61,564 bases of DNA from an uncultured Clostridia bacterium (GTDB lineage: Bacteria > Bacillota > Clostridia > Christensenellales > Borkfalkiaceae). The notes beneath the pieces are model-generated. The model was not told the DNA's origin and searched no databases. It saw only the letters and a list, made by a program, of their open reading frames with translations. The stretch lies in assembly GCA_944354125.1 (NCBI GenBank), contig CALVPT010000012.1:1-61564 (forward strand), written 5' to 3'. The stretch's first letter is position 1, and each line of letters opens with the position of its first letter. Of the stretch, positions 41,637 through 52,077 are shown in pieces. Both the position numbers and the translations under genes were made by a program.

Positions 41637-43286
41637 TCACTCGAGCGATACCATATAATAGTATACGGGCTGACCGCCGTAGTGATAGTCGACGTCGCAG
41701 TCGGGGAACGCCTCCTGAACCTTCTTGGCGAGCGCCTCTGCCGCGCTCTCCTCTATCCCCTCGCCGTAGTAGAGGGTTATCATCTCGTGCTCGCTGTTCT
41801 TCATCCTCTTTATGAGGTCGAGCGTGGTCTGGTCTATGTCGTTGCCCTTGGCGAGAATCTTCTTGGCGTCAAGGCCGATGATGTCGCCCTCCTTGAGCGT
41901 GAAGCCGTTCATGGTAGTGTTGCGGACGGCATAGGTGACCTGACCTGCCACCACGTTGTCTATGGCGTGGGTCATGTTGGTCTTGTTTTCGGGCACGCTG
42001 ACTTCGGGATTGAACACGAGCGCCGCCGCAAAGCCCTGGGGAACGTTCTTGGTGGGTATTACGTGAATGGTGCGGTTGTTGACCAGACCCTTTGCCTGTT
42101 CCGCCGCGAGAATAATGTTGGAGTTGTTGGGGAACACGAAGACGTTGGACGCGTTTATCTTCTGCACCGCGTCGGCTATGTCCTGCGCAGAGGGGTTCAT
42201 CGTCTGACCGCCCTCTATTACCCTGTCGACCATGAGGTCCTTGAATATCTCCGCAAGGCCTTCGCCCGCACAGATGGCGAGCATGCCCATCTCCTTCTTT
42301 TCGGCTTCGAGCTTCTTTTTGAGCTGGCGGTTCTCCTCGAGCATGTTTTCAATCTTAATTCTGTCGAGTTCGCCGAGCTCGAGCGCAAACGTCAGCGCGA
42401 TGCCGGGCGTGTTGGTGTGCACGTGCACCTTTATGAAGTCGAGGTCGCCTATGCAGATTACGCTGTCGCCTATGCCCATCAGCTTTTCCTTGAGCTTATC
42501 GATGTCGGCGAGCGTAGTCTGGGGCTTTAAGTTGATTACGAAAAATTCGGTGCAGTATGCAAACTCAATGTCGCCGAGGTCGAGATTGATTATATCCGAG
42601 TTATCGTCGAAGTCGGGTTCCTTTGCATTCTCCTGCGCCTCGGTGGGAATGGAATCGGTGCCGATATCCTCACCCGTGAGCGCCGCGAGGAAGCCGCGCA
42701 TTATGGTCATGAGGCCTACGCCGCCGCTGTCGACGACGCCCGCTTTTTTGAGGACGGGAAGAAGTTCGGGAGTCTGGGCGAGCGCATCGTCGCCGACGGC
42801 TATGACCGCCTTTAGGAACTCCGCAAAGTCCTTATTTTTGGAGGCGAGCTTGGGAGCTGCCTCGCTCATCATTCTTACTACGGTTAAAATTGTGCCTTCC
42901 TTGGGAATGGACACGGCGGAATACGCAACCTTGGTGCCTGCCTCCATCGCCTTTGCGAAGGTCTTTGTATCGAAACTTTCGTTGCAGTTCCTGAGAACAG
43001 AGCAAATGCCCCTGAATATCTGCGAGGATATGACGCCCGAGTTGCCCCTTGCACCCCTTAAAGCGCCCTTGGAAACGGCATCGCAGATTTCCTGAAAGCG
43101 GTTGGAAGAGCAGGCGTTCATCTCCCTGATTGCCGACTGCATGGTCAGCGACATATTCGTACCCGTATCGCCGTCGGGAACGGGGAATACGTTGAGGGCG
43201 TCGACTTTTGCCCTGTTTAATTCAAGCATCCTTGCACCGGAGGCGACCATTTTGCGGAACTCGGTGCTGTTGACGGTTTTTTGCAT
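41637..43286 (-). CDS. fakA: Fatty acid kinase catalytic subunit (DAK2 domain, YloV/FakA)
   Basis: A 549-residue protein. The N-terminal DAK2 nucleotide-binding domain (about 1-200) contains NVFPVPDGDTGTNMSLT and GARGNSGVISSQ. The middle domain and the C-terminal EDD-like domain follow. With a DegV-type FakB it phosphorylates fatty acids for incorporation into phospholipid; no fakB is in the window. AAGGAGAAAC precedes the start. It lies between the Asp23-like gene and recG, as in Bacillus. Confidence 0.93.
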   Translation of the reverse strand: MQKTVNSTEFRKMVASGARMLELNRAKVDALNVFPVPDGDTGTNMSLTMQSAIREMNACSSNRFQEICDAVSKGALRGARGNSGVISSQIFRGICSVLRNCNESFDTKTFAKAMEAGTKVAYSAVSIPKEGTILTVVRMMSEAAPKLASKNKDFAEFLKAVIAVGDDALAQTPELLPVLKKAGVVDSGGVGLMTIMRGFLAALTGEDIGTDSIPTEAQENAKEPDFDDNSDIINLDLGDIEFAYCTEFFVINLKPQTTLADIDKLKEKLMGIGDSVICIGDLDFIKVHVHTNTPGIALTFALELGELDRIKIENMLEENRQLKKKLEAEKKEMGMLAICAGEGLAEIFKDLMVDRVIEGGQTMNPSAQDIADAVQKINASNVFVFPNNSNIILAAEQAKGLVNNRTIHVIPTKNVPQGFAAALVFNPEVSVPENKTNMTHAIDNVVAGQVTYAVRNTTMNGFTLKEGDIIGLDAKKILAKGNDIDQTTLDLIKRMKNSEHEMITLYYGEGIEESAAEALAKKVQEAFPDCDVDYHYGGQPVYYYMVSLE

Positions 43287-43364
43287 TGTTTCTCCTTGAT
43301 GATGATAGGCGGCAATATACTCTCTCTTAACTCAGCCGCACGCAAAAGGGAGTTAAACCGATAT

Positions 43365-43715
43365 TTATAGTTTAACCCCGATGATGTTGACGTTTACGGT
43401 ATCGACAATCATACCCGCAAACTTTTCAACCTTATATTTAATTCCTTCCTTTAAACTTTCGGCCACCGCGTTTATGGACACGCCGTATTTGATTATGACG
43501 TAGACGTCGATGAAAATTCTGTCGCCGTTGGTGACGACCTTGACGCCCTTGCCCCCTGCAGGTTTTTTCAAGAGCTCGCAGAGCGAGTCGGTAAACTTGC
43601 GCGAAACGGTGTCAACTATTCCGTAGCACTCTAAGGCCGCATTTGCTGCGACCTTGGCGATGGCTGCGTCGGATATTGATATTTTGCCGTATACATTGCT
43701 CGTATTAACTGACAT
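43365..43715 (-). CDS. Asp23/Gls24 family envelope stress protein (YloU-like)
   Basis: A 116-residue protein with the DUF322/Asp23 layout: YGKISISDAAIAKVAANAAL at the N-terminus, then VYVIIKYGVSINAVAESL and a C-terminal VNVNIIGVKL. YloU/Asp23 proteins associate with the membrane and envelope stress responses. It is divergent from rpmB and 78 bases before fakA. Confidence 0.9.
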   Translation of the reverse strand: MSVNTSNVYGKISISDAAIAKVAANAALECYGIVDTVSRKFTDSLCELLKKPAGGKGVKVVTNGDRIFIDVYVIIKYGVSINAVAESLKEGIKYKVEKFAGMIVDTVNVNIIGVKL

Positions 43716-43893
43716 GACGAGTATCCTTCGAAGTAATTATATTATCACTTCCTAATCACTCCTATAATTCAATTCTAAACTTTTTTTTTACATTTTGCAA
43801 GTACTTTATTAAAAATATAGGTTATTTTATAAAAGAATTGCAAATTTATTTTGCATATACCCAAAAAATTTGCCCTTAACACCCCATTTTTAA

Positions 43894-43922
43894 TTGATTT
43901 TTTTGCCGCTAAGTGTTATAGT
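43894..43922 (+). promoter_or_regulatory. rpmB promoter
   Basis: TTGATT (43894-43899), 17 bases, TATAGT (43917-43922), giving a leader of about 70 bases with GGGAGGAAG before the ATG at 43999. The rest of the 283-bp gap to the Asp23-like gene is AT-rich and holds nothing else that I recognise. Confidence 0.6.
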
Positions 43923-43998
43923 GTATTAGCTGTTTTAGTAAACGGCTTTATTTTTAACCTTAATTTAGCAAAATAACCTTAGCGGGAGGAAGAATATT

Positions 43999-44184
43999 AT
44001 GTCCAGAGTATGCAGCGTTTGCGGTAAGGGTCAGGCATCGGGTAACAATGTCAGCCACTCCAAGAGAAGAACGAGAAGAACATTCAAAGCAAATGTTCAG
44101 AAGGTTTCCTATGTCAACGCAGAGGGCAAGGTAGTAAACGATTACGTATGCACGAGATGCCTCAAGACCGTTGAAAGAGCATAA
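43999..44184 (+). CDS. rpmB: Ribosomal protein L28
   Basis: A 61-residue L28 with SRVCSVCGKGQASGNNVSHS and KRRTRRTFKANVQ. One CxxC is at the N-terminus and CTRC near the C-terminus, so this is the zinc-binding form. Divergent from the Asp23-like gene as in Bacillus. Confidence 0.97.
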   Translation: MSRVCSVCGKGQASGNNVSHSKRRTRRTFKANVQKVSYVNAEGKVVNDYVCTRCLKTVERA

Positions 44185-44204
44185 GTTAATTTGTAAAACG
44201 ATGA

Positions 44205-44238
44205 ATGAGTTCGCAAGTCTGCGGACTCATTTTTATTT
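44205..44238 (+). terminator. rpmB terminator
   Basis: ATGAGT-t-CGCA-agtc-TGCG-g-ACTCAT followed by TTTTATTTTG, right after rpmB. Confidence 0.85.
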
Positions 44239-44434
44239 TGTCCTCTTCCCCTTGTCTTTAAGTCATCGCCCCTCCCGAGGGATATTTATACCCCGAAAAA
44301 TGGGCGGCAATGCCTGCATAAAGGCAGAGGAAATTGCGGCATCGTCCGCCGTTCTTTCAATTCTGAAATTCTTGGAATTAAACGCCTTTTCGTGTCCGAA
44401 AATTTCGGATATCGTACCCGTCACGGAATTCCTC

Positions 44435-44981
44435 TCAATCGGCGTCCTTGCCGGCATGCGGCACAACGCGCTCTATCCCGGCGCCGTCGGCATACAGCCA
44501 GTCGCCCATCTGTCCCTTCATGTCCCCGTCCGCATCCCAGGTAAAGTTTTCAAGCCTTACGGAGGCATTCTTCACATACAGCGCATTCATTGGCTGAGTC
44601 AGTATTCCCTCGCCCTCGCACGGGCGGATATCGTGCGTATCCTTTTCCCAATGCGTCTTGTTCCTGAGGAAAAGAGAGCTGTCGGATATGGATATATCGC
44701 CTATCGAGCCTACGGAGTCGGCATATATGAAGATGCCGTTTTCGCAGTCCATGCGGATATCCTCGAACGACACGCCCTTAATTGTGCTGCCCGAAGAGCC
44801 TTTGCGCCTTTTCGTCGTCGCAGAGCGCGATTGCTCCGCAGCGGTAAACCCTGCCGCCGTCGAGGACTATGCGCCCTCCGCCGCCATGTCCGCACTCGTC
44901 TATCGCCCTCTGCAATGCCGCAGTGTCGTCGGATATGCCGTCGCCCTTGGCGCCGAACTCCGTAGCGTAATAGCTTTTCAT
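44435..44981 (-). pseudogene. GH28-type polygalacturonase remnant with internal deletion
   Basis: The first 67 residues (from 44981) begin MKSYYATEFGAKGDGISDDT, the standard start of a GH28/pectate-lyase-like beta-helix, and stop at TAA near 44778. In another frame the sequence resumes as STIKGVSFEDIRMDCENGIF and carries the C-terminal coils (about 125 residues) to a stop at 44435. The catalytic centre (NTDG, DD, GHG) is missing, so roughly 250 codons were lost. The 250 bases after it hold more degenerate coding-looking sequence. The ribosome binding site (GGGGGGGG) is intact. Confidence 0.75.
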
Positions 44982-45024
44982 TTAATCCCCCCCCTATGAC
45001 CTTTTATCCTTAAAAATCTTCCGC

Positions 45025-45549
45025 TTACAGCGACAGGTTGACGGTTATTTCGCCCTGTCCTGCGCAGAGCAGCTCTTCGAGCTGAGCCTGCGAAAGCCCC
45101 TCTATTCGGCCTATCGGCGTATATTGCCAGCCGTTCTGCCCGTAGAATATTACCAGCTGATTGCCCTGATAGAGCATGACGTCGCCGGCCTCTGCGGCTA
45201 CGTATCTGTTTTCTGCAGGCAGGGAAAAGCCGAGCGCGCCCACCTTTTCGAAGCCGCCGTAGTCGTCGGCGGTATAGCTGACCGTGCCGCCCGCAAGCCT
45301 TTCGAAAAGCGCGTCCGTCGCCGCGTTCTGCTCCGTGAGTATGTTTGCCGATATGCCGTTTACGGTTATGCGAATCATATTTTCTTCATCGTCCTCCTGA
45401 GAATTGTCAGACTGGTTTCCTCCCTGGGCGGTCAGATTTCCCTGCGCATCGTCATCCGAGGGGGAATTTGCACCCTGTCCGCCCGCGCAACCGCAAAATG
45501 AAAAGAGCACGGCGGCGGCAAGTATGGCGCAAAACAGCAATTTTTTCAC
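45025..45549 (-). CDS. Lipoprotein with cyclophilin-like domain
   Basis: A 174-residue secreted protein starting at GTG with AGGAGGACG upstream. The lipobox SFCGC puts the lipid Cys at about residue 21. A Gly/Gln/Asp-rich linker (about 22-57) leads to a domain with MIRITVNGISANILTEQNA, DDYGGFEKVGALG, AGDVMLYQGNQLVIFYGQN and YTPIGRIEG, the signature of the cyclophilin-like domain family (PF18050-type). Enzymatic prolyl isomerase activity is not established for this family. Confidence 0.82.
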   Translation of the reverse strand: MKKLLFCAILAAAVLFSFCGCAGGQGANSPSDDDAQGNLTAQGGNQSDNSQEDDEENMIRITVNGISANILTEQNAATDALFERLAGGTVSYTADDYGGFEKVGALGFSLPAENRYVAAEAGDVMLYQGNQLVIFYGQNGWQYTPIGRIEGLSQAQLEELLCAGQGEITVNLSL

Positions 45550-45720
45550 TATGCGTCCTCCTGCGTCGTCATTATTGATTATAGACTAATACCATTATAA
45601 CACGGCATGCGCGACAATTCAACAGGCAAATCTGCCCCTGCGGCGCATAATGCGATGTTTTTGCCTCGGGCGGCGCACAGATGGCGCAAAATATTGCCGC
45701 AACCGACCGTGACTGAAAAA

Positions 45721-45759
45721 GGGACGGGCGCTCCGCAAAAAAAGCGGAGCGCCCGTCCC
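45721..45759 (-). terminator. Terminator of the ATP synthase operon
   Basis: A perfect 16-bp stem GGGACGGGCGCTCCGC with a seven-base loop. On the minus strand it is followed by TTTTTC and lies 27 bases after atpC. Confidence 0.93.
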
Positions 45760-45785
45760 GTATCATTCATTTCGTACGGAATTTT

Positions 45786-46214
45786 TTATTTGATGATATG
45801 ACCGCCCTTGAGGTAGCTGCGGCGGATTTTCAGCTTGCTGACGGCGCGCGCCAGCTGGGCCTGCGCGGAGAAGTACTGCTGCCTTGAGAGCTTTTGCAGC
45901 ATTGCCTCCTTGGCGTCCTCGGCGTCGCGCTTTGCCCACTCCTCGTCTATCTCCTCGGGGCGGAGCACCGAGTCGGCGAGAATGAGCACGTCGTTGTTTT
46001 CTATCTTCATTATGCCCGCGGAAATTGCCGCCACCTGCGCTTCCTGCCCTGCGGCGCGGAAGGTGAGAGTGCCGGGAACTATGGCGGTTATGGCGTTGCT
46101 GTGCTCGGCAAGCACGCCGTACTGACCGTCTACGGCAGGCACGGTGAGGCTTTCGCACTCGCCCTCGAAGAATATTCTTGTCGCACTTAATATGTGCGCC
46201 GTGAAAGTACGCAT
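45786..46214 (-). CDS. atpC: ATP synthase epsilon subunit
   Basis: A 142-residue epsilon subunit. The N-terminal beta-barrel (about 1-87) has VPAVDGQYGVLAEHSNAIT; the C-terminal two-helix domain (about 90-135) is rich in Ala/Gln/Arg. It joins the gamma shaft to the c-ring and can inhibit ATP hydrolysis. It is the last gene of the operon, one base after atpD. Confidence 0.95.
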   Translation of the reverse strand: MRTFTAHILSATRIFFEGECESLTVPAVDGQYGVLAEHSNAITAIVPGTLTFRAAGQEAQVAAISAGIMKIENNDVLILADSVLRPEEIDEEWAKRDAEDAKEAMLQKLSRQQYFSAQAQLARAVSKLKIRRSYLKGGHIIK

Positions 46215-46215
46215 A

Positions 46216-48505
<2,290 letters not shown>

Positions 48506-48517
48506 ATGTCACGCCCC

Positions 48518-50560
48518 TTACTGCGCCGACCTTGCGTAGTCCTCGGCAAACGCCTTTGCGCAGTCGATTATTTTCTGTCTGAGTTCTGCGGATATCTTGT
48601 TGCCCGTCTTTATCTCGTCGCAGATTTCGGGCTGATTTTCGTCGAAGTATGCAATCAGTCTGTCCTTGCACGCGGGGATATCCTCTGCCTTGACCGCCGT
48701 GAGCGCGTGCCCGAGCGCAGCGACAAGCACTATTACCTGGCTGTGCATGGGTATGGGGCTGTACTGCGGCTGACGGAGCATCATCATCAGGCTCTTGCCG
48801 TAAGAAAGCATGCTCTTGGTGGCGTCGTCGAGGTCGGAGGAGAACTGCATGAACACCTCCATCTCCCTGTACTGCGCAAGATCAAGCCTTATCGCGCCTG
48901 CCGCCGACTTCATTGCCTTTGTCTGGGCGTCGCCGCCGACACGCGAGACGGATATGCCTACGTTTACCGCAGGGCGCTGACCGGAGAAGAAGAGGTCGCC
49001 CGCAAGGAATATCTGTCCGTCGGTTATGGAAATGATGTTGGTGGGGATATATGCCGAGATGTCGCCCGCCTGCGTTTCGACTATGGGAAGCGCCGTCATG
49101 CTGCCGCCGCCCTTTTCGTCGGACAGGTGCGCCGCGCGCTCAAGAAGTCTTGAATGCAGGTAGAATACGTCGCCGGGATATGCCTCACGGCCGGGCGAAC
49201 GGCCCAGGAGCAGACTCAGCGCACGGTATGCAACTGCGTGCTTGGACAGGTCGTCGTATACGATGAGGACGTCCTTGCCCTGCTGCATGAAGTATTCGGC
49301 TATGGCGCAACCCGAATAGGGTGCGATGTACTGGAGAGCCGCGCCGTCGCTCGCGAACGAGCAGACGAGTATGCAGTAGTCCAGAGCTCCCTTCTTCTTG
49401 AGCGCTTCCTTGAGGCGCGCAACCGAGCTGGCCTTCTGACCTATGGCGACGTATATGCAGATGACGTCCTTGCCCTTCTGGTTGAGAATGGTATCGATGG
49501 CTATCGCCGTCTTGCCCGTCTGTCTGTCGCCTATTATGAGTTCACGCTGTCCCCTGCCTATGGGGAACATACTGTCTATCGCAAGTATGCCCGTCTCGAG
49601 CGGTCTGTTTACGGGCTGTCTGTCTATGATGCCGGGGGCGGGAGATTCTATGGGCATATAGCACTCCGCCTCGATGGGTGCGCCGCCGTCCATGGGCGAA
49701 CCGAGCGCATCTACTACCCTGCCTATGAGCCCTTTGCCTACAGGCACGCCTGCCGTCTTGCCCGTGCGGTATACCGCGCTGCCTTCTTCGACTTCTCTCT
49801 CGTCGCCGAAGAGCATTACGCCGACGTCATTTTCGCCGAGCTCCTGCACCATGCCCTTTACGCCGCTTTCGAAAGCGACTATCTCGCCGTATCTGACGAG
49901 GTCGAGTCCGCTGACCCTTGCTATGGAGTCGCCGACGGAGAGCACTCTGCCTGCCTCGCTCGCGCCGAGGGACATCTTCCAGCCCTCTATGGCGCTCTTG
50001 AGACCTTCAACCGTATCCTTGAGAAGGGGTATGACGCCGCCCGAGGAAAGGTTCTGCCTTATGTCCTGCTTTAACGCGTTCAATCTGCCCTGGGCAGACC
50101 AGTCATATACGTTGTCGCCGTACTCCAGACGGAAGCCGCCGACCACCGACTTATCAATTATTATCTCAATCTCGGGGCGTACGCCGTAAGTGCGCTGCAG
50201 AAAGTCTGCCATGCCCTGTCTCTGGGCGTTGTCGGGAGGGGTAACGCAGTAGAGCTTTGCCGCAACCTCTTCCGCCTTTTCGCCCTTTACGGGTCTTTCC
50301 TCGGCAGAGGGCGCCGCCTTTTTGATGCTCTCCTTGAGCTTCTCAACCCTGCCCTGCGCCGACCAGTCGTATACCTTGTCGCCGTACTCCAGACGGAAAC
50401 CGCCTATTACGGACTTATCTATAATTACCTCTATCTCGGGGCGCGTGCCGAAGGTGCGCTGCAGAAAGTCCGCAATGCCTGCTTTCTGTCCCTCGTCGGG
50501 AGGCGTTATGCAGTAGAGCTTTGCGCTCTTAATTTCCGCGCCTTTCTTCTTTTCAGCCAT
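48518..50560 (-). CDS. atpA: ATP synthase alpha subunit with two N-terminal delta-subunit C-terminal domains
   Basis: A 680-residue protein. Residues from about 176 form a complete alpha subunit (about 505 residues): GDRQTGKTAIAID is Walker A and SVSRVGGDAQ carries the arginine finger. Residues 13-79 and 101-167 are two copies, 51 of 67 residues identical by my count, of a domain with IDKSVIGGFRLEYGDKVYD and WSAQGR. This is the C-terminal domain of the delta subunit (OSCP), which binds subunit b. No separate atpH exists between atpF and atpA, and the N-terminal six-helix delta domain is not seen. The two copies lie 88 codons apart, joined by a charged linker. The gene overlaps atpF by eight bases. 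AAGG weakly precedes the ATG. Confidence 0.96.
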   Translation of the reverse strand: MAEKKKGAEIKSAKLYCITPPDEGQKAGIADFLQRTFGTRPEIEVIIDKSVIGGFRLEYGDKVYDWSAQGRVEKLKESIKKAAPSAEERPVKGEKAEEVAAKLYCVTPPDNAQRQGMADFLQRTYGVRPEIEIIIDKSVVGGFRLEYGDNVYDWSAQGRLNALKQDIRQNLSSGGVIPLLKDTVEGLKSAIEGWKMSLGASEAGRVLSVGDSIARVSGLDLVRYGEIVAFESGVKGMVQELGENDVGVMLFGDEREVEEGSAVYRTGKTAGVPVGKGLIGRVVDALGSPMDGGAPIEAECYMPIESPAPGIIDRQPVNRPLETGILAIDSMFPIGRGQRELIIGDRQTGKTAIAIDTILNQKGKDVICIYVAIGQKASSVARLKEALKKKGALDYCILVCSFASDGAALQYIAPYSGCAIAEYFMQQGKDVLIVYDDLSKHAVAYRALSLLLGRSPGREAYPGDVFYLHSRLLERAAHLSDEKGGGSMTALPIVETQAGDISAYIPTNIISITDGQIFLAGDLFFSGQRPAVNVGISVSRVGGDAQTKAMKSAAGAIRLDLAQYREMEVFMQFSSDLDDATKSMLSYGKSLMMMLRQPQYSPIPMHSQVIVLVAALGHALTAVKAEDIPACKDRLIAYFDENQPEICDEIKTGNKISAELRQKIIDCAKAFAEDYARSAQ

Positions 50561-51257
50561 TTGCCTTGCCCCCGTTCACGCTCTTTAAGAATTCGTCGTA
50601 TACCGCGCCGTCGCTCTCGGCCGTTCTGGTCTTTTCCATTGCGGCAAGCGTTGCCTTTCCGACTATGTCGGCGACGTCGTCGCCCTTTGCACCGTCAGAG
50701 TCCTCGAGACTGCGCTTGAGCCTCTCTGCAAGCGTTGCCTTTGCCTCGGCAGAGACGCCGCTTACGGTTATGTCCGACTGAGCCGTCTTTAAGTAGCTGT
50801 CATAGAGCGCGCTGTCGTTTTCGGGCGTACTGCCGACAACGAGCAACTTCTCGGCGGACCTTACTACCATGTCGGCAATCTCGTCGCCGGCCTTGGCCAT
50901 ATATGCGGCACGCTCTTCCTGAGCCCTCTTCTGCCCTTCGGCAACTATGCCCTGGGCGCGCTCCTCGGCCTCGGCGATAATCCTGCGGCCCTCCTTCTCG
51001 GAGCGCGAAACGAGTTCCTTGCGGCGCGCTTCCATCTCGCCGTCCAGTCCTGCGAGCTTCTCCTCGCGCTGTTTTTCAAGCTCGGCGATTTCAGCCGTCT
51101 TGCGCTCGTGCTCGGCGGCGGTAGTCTTATATTTTTCCTCTCTGTCGTGCATGAATTTGCGGACGGGCTTGAAGAGAATAAGAGAAAGCCCCGTCACAAG
51201 TATCAAAAAGTTAAAGACGTGCAGTAAAATCTGCTGCCAATCTATGTTTAAAGGCAT
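50553..51257 (-). CDS. atpF: ATP synthase b subunit with duplicated C-terminal segment
   Basis: A 234-residue stator subunit; about 160-170 is usual. One transmembrane helix (about 10-28) leads into a long charged coil (about 35-135). The normal-looking C-terminal end RSAEKLLVVGSTPENDSALY (133-152, then DSYLK) is followed by 75 extra residues ending in a similar segment with AESDGAVYDEFLKS (213-226). So the delta-binding end appears twice, about 67 residues apart. I use the start at 51257, preceded by AAGGAGATAATT. The duplication parallels the doubled delta domain in atpA. Confidence 0.9.
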   Translation of the reverse strand: MPLNIDWQQILLHVFNFLILVTGLSLILFKPVRKFMHDREEKYKTTAAEHERKTAEIAELEKQREEKLAGLDGEMEARRKELVSRSEKEGRRIIAEAEERAQGIVAEGQKRAQEERAAYMAKAGDEIADMVVRSAEKLLVVGSTPENDSALYDSYLKTAQSDITVSGVSAEAKATLAERLKRSLEDSDGAKGDDVADIVGKATLAAMEKTRTAESDGAVYDEFLKSVNGGKANG

Positions 51258-51537
51258 AATTATCTCCTTTCCGTAAATTTGTTTTCCGGTGGCGAAAACC
51301 AATTTGACGAGTTTCGGGAGGCTCTGCCTCCCCTGCCGCGGCCTTACAGCTCTAAGATATCATAAGTCGCGGCAATTCCGCTGCGGAGGACTCGGGCGAC
51401 AACCTTTTGCGCCGTAACGCTTTGCGATTTTTACAGCCGCTCAATGACAATCATTAGGACTTATAAAGTGCCGTCTGAATGCAGAGCGGAAAAACTTCAA
51501 ATCGCGGTCGTCGCATGCCGTCCTGCGGCGGAATATT
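51258..51537. repeat. 280-bp gap between atpE and atpF with a dispersed palindromic repeat
   Basis: No gene. Bases 51272-51336 match the element near tuf: CGTAAATTTGTTTTCCGGTG, CAATTTGACGA and GGGAGGC-tct-GCCTCCC. It sits immediately upstream of the atpF ribosome binding site. The rest (about 51337-51537) is unassigned sequence with short dyads. Such a gap inside an otherwise tightly packed ATP synthase operon is unusual. Confidence 0.7.
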
Positions 51538-51951
51538 TTAAAGTACGAATATCAGCAGTATGGAAACGATGAGGGCGTAAATTACGACCGTCTCTATGAA
51601 GACGAGGCCGAGCATCAGAGACGAACGGATGTTGCCCGTTGCCTCGGGCTGACGGGCAATGCCCTCGGATGCCTTTGCGATTGCTATGCCCATGCCGATT
51701 GCACCGCCGAGCGCTGCAAGTCCGATTGCCACGCCTGCGGCGATTGCCTTGCCTGATACGCTGTTGTCTGCGCTCTCTTCGGCCGTCTCGGCTGCGGGTG
51801 CCGTCTGGTCGTCGGTAACCATTACGATTGCCTGTTCTTCAGCCTGCGTCTCTGCGTTTGCAGGTACAGATGCTGCAGCGAATACAGCGATTGCGAGCAG
51901 TGCGAAGAGCGCTACTGCTATGAGTGCCATGTACTTTCTTGCCGTTTTCAT
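51538..51951 (-). CDS. atpE: ATP synthase c subunit with signal-peptide-like extension
   Basis: A 137-residue protein; most c subunits are 70-90. The last 72 or so residues are the two-helix c hairpin: GLAALGGAIGMGIAIAKA, the loop IARQPEATGNIRSS, and helix two with the ion-binding Glu in VFIETVVIYA. The Gln of Na+-binding c-rings is replaced (GMG where Na+ types have GQG), which favours proton use, though ET and Tyr remain. Residues 1-33 look like a cleavable signal peptide ending VPANA, followed by an acidic linker (about 34-66). After cleavage the acidic tail would lie outside the membrane. Confidence 0.93.
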   Translation of the reverse strand: MKTARKYMALIAVALFALLAIAVFAAASVPANAETQAEEQAIVMVTDDQTAPAAETAEESADNSVSGKAIAAGVAIGLAALGGAIGMGIAIAKASEGIARQPEATGNIRSSLMLGLVFIETVVIYALIVSILLIFVL

Positions 51952-52077
51952 GATAAAAATTCCTCCGAAATTTTCCGTTTGTTGATTTAGAATGTATTAT
52001 ATCTTTACGCCGCGCCCGAAAGGGCGGACGGTTTTTTTAGAATTTATGCGCGCCTGAAGGGCAGATATCTGCGTCCT

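Noticed and set aside
44263..44466. 67-codon minus-strand frame after the GH28 remnant
   Set aside because: It could be further debris of the same pseudogene but shows no motif that I can assign, and it has no start signal.
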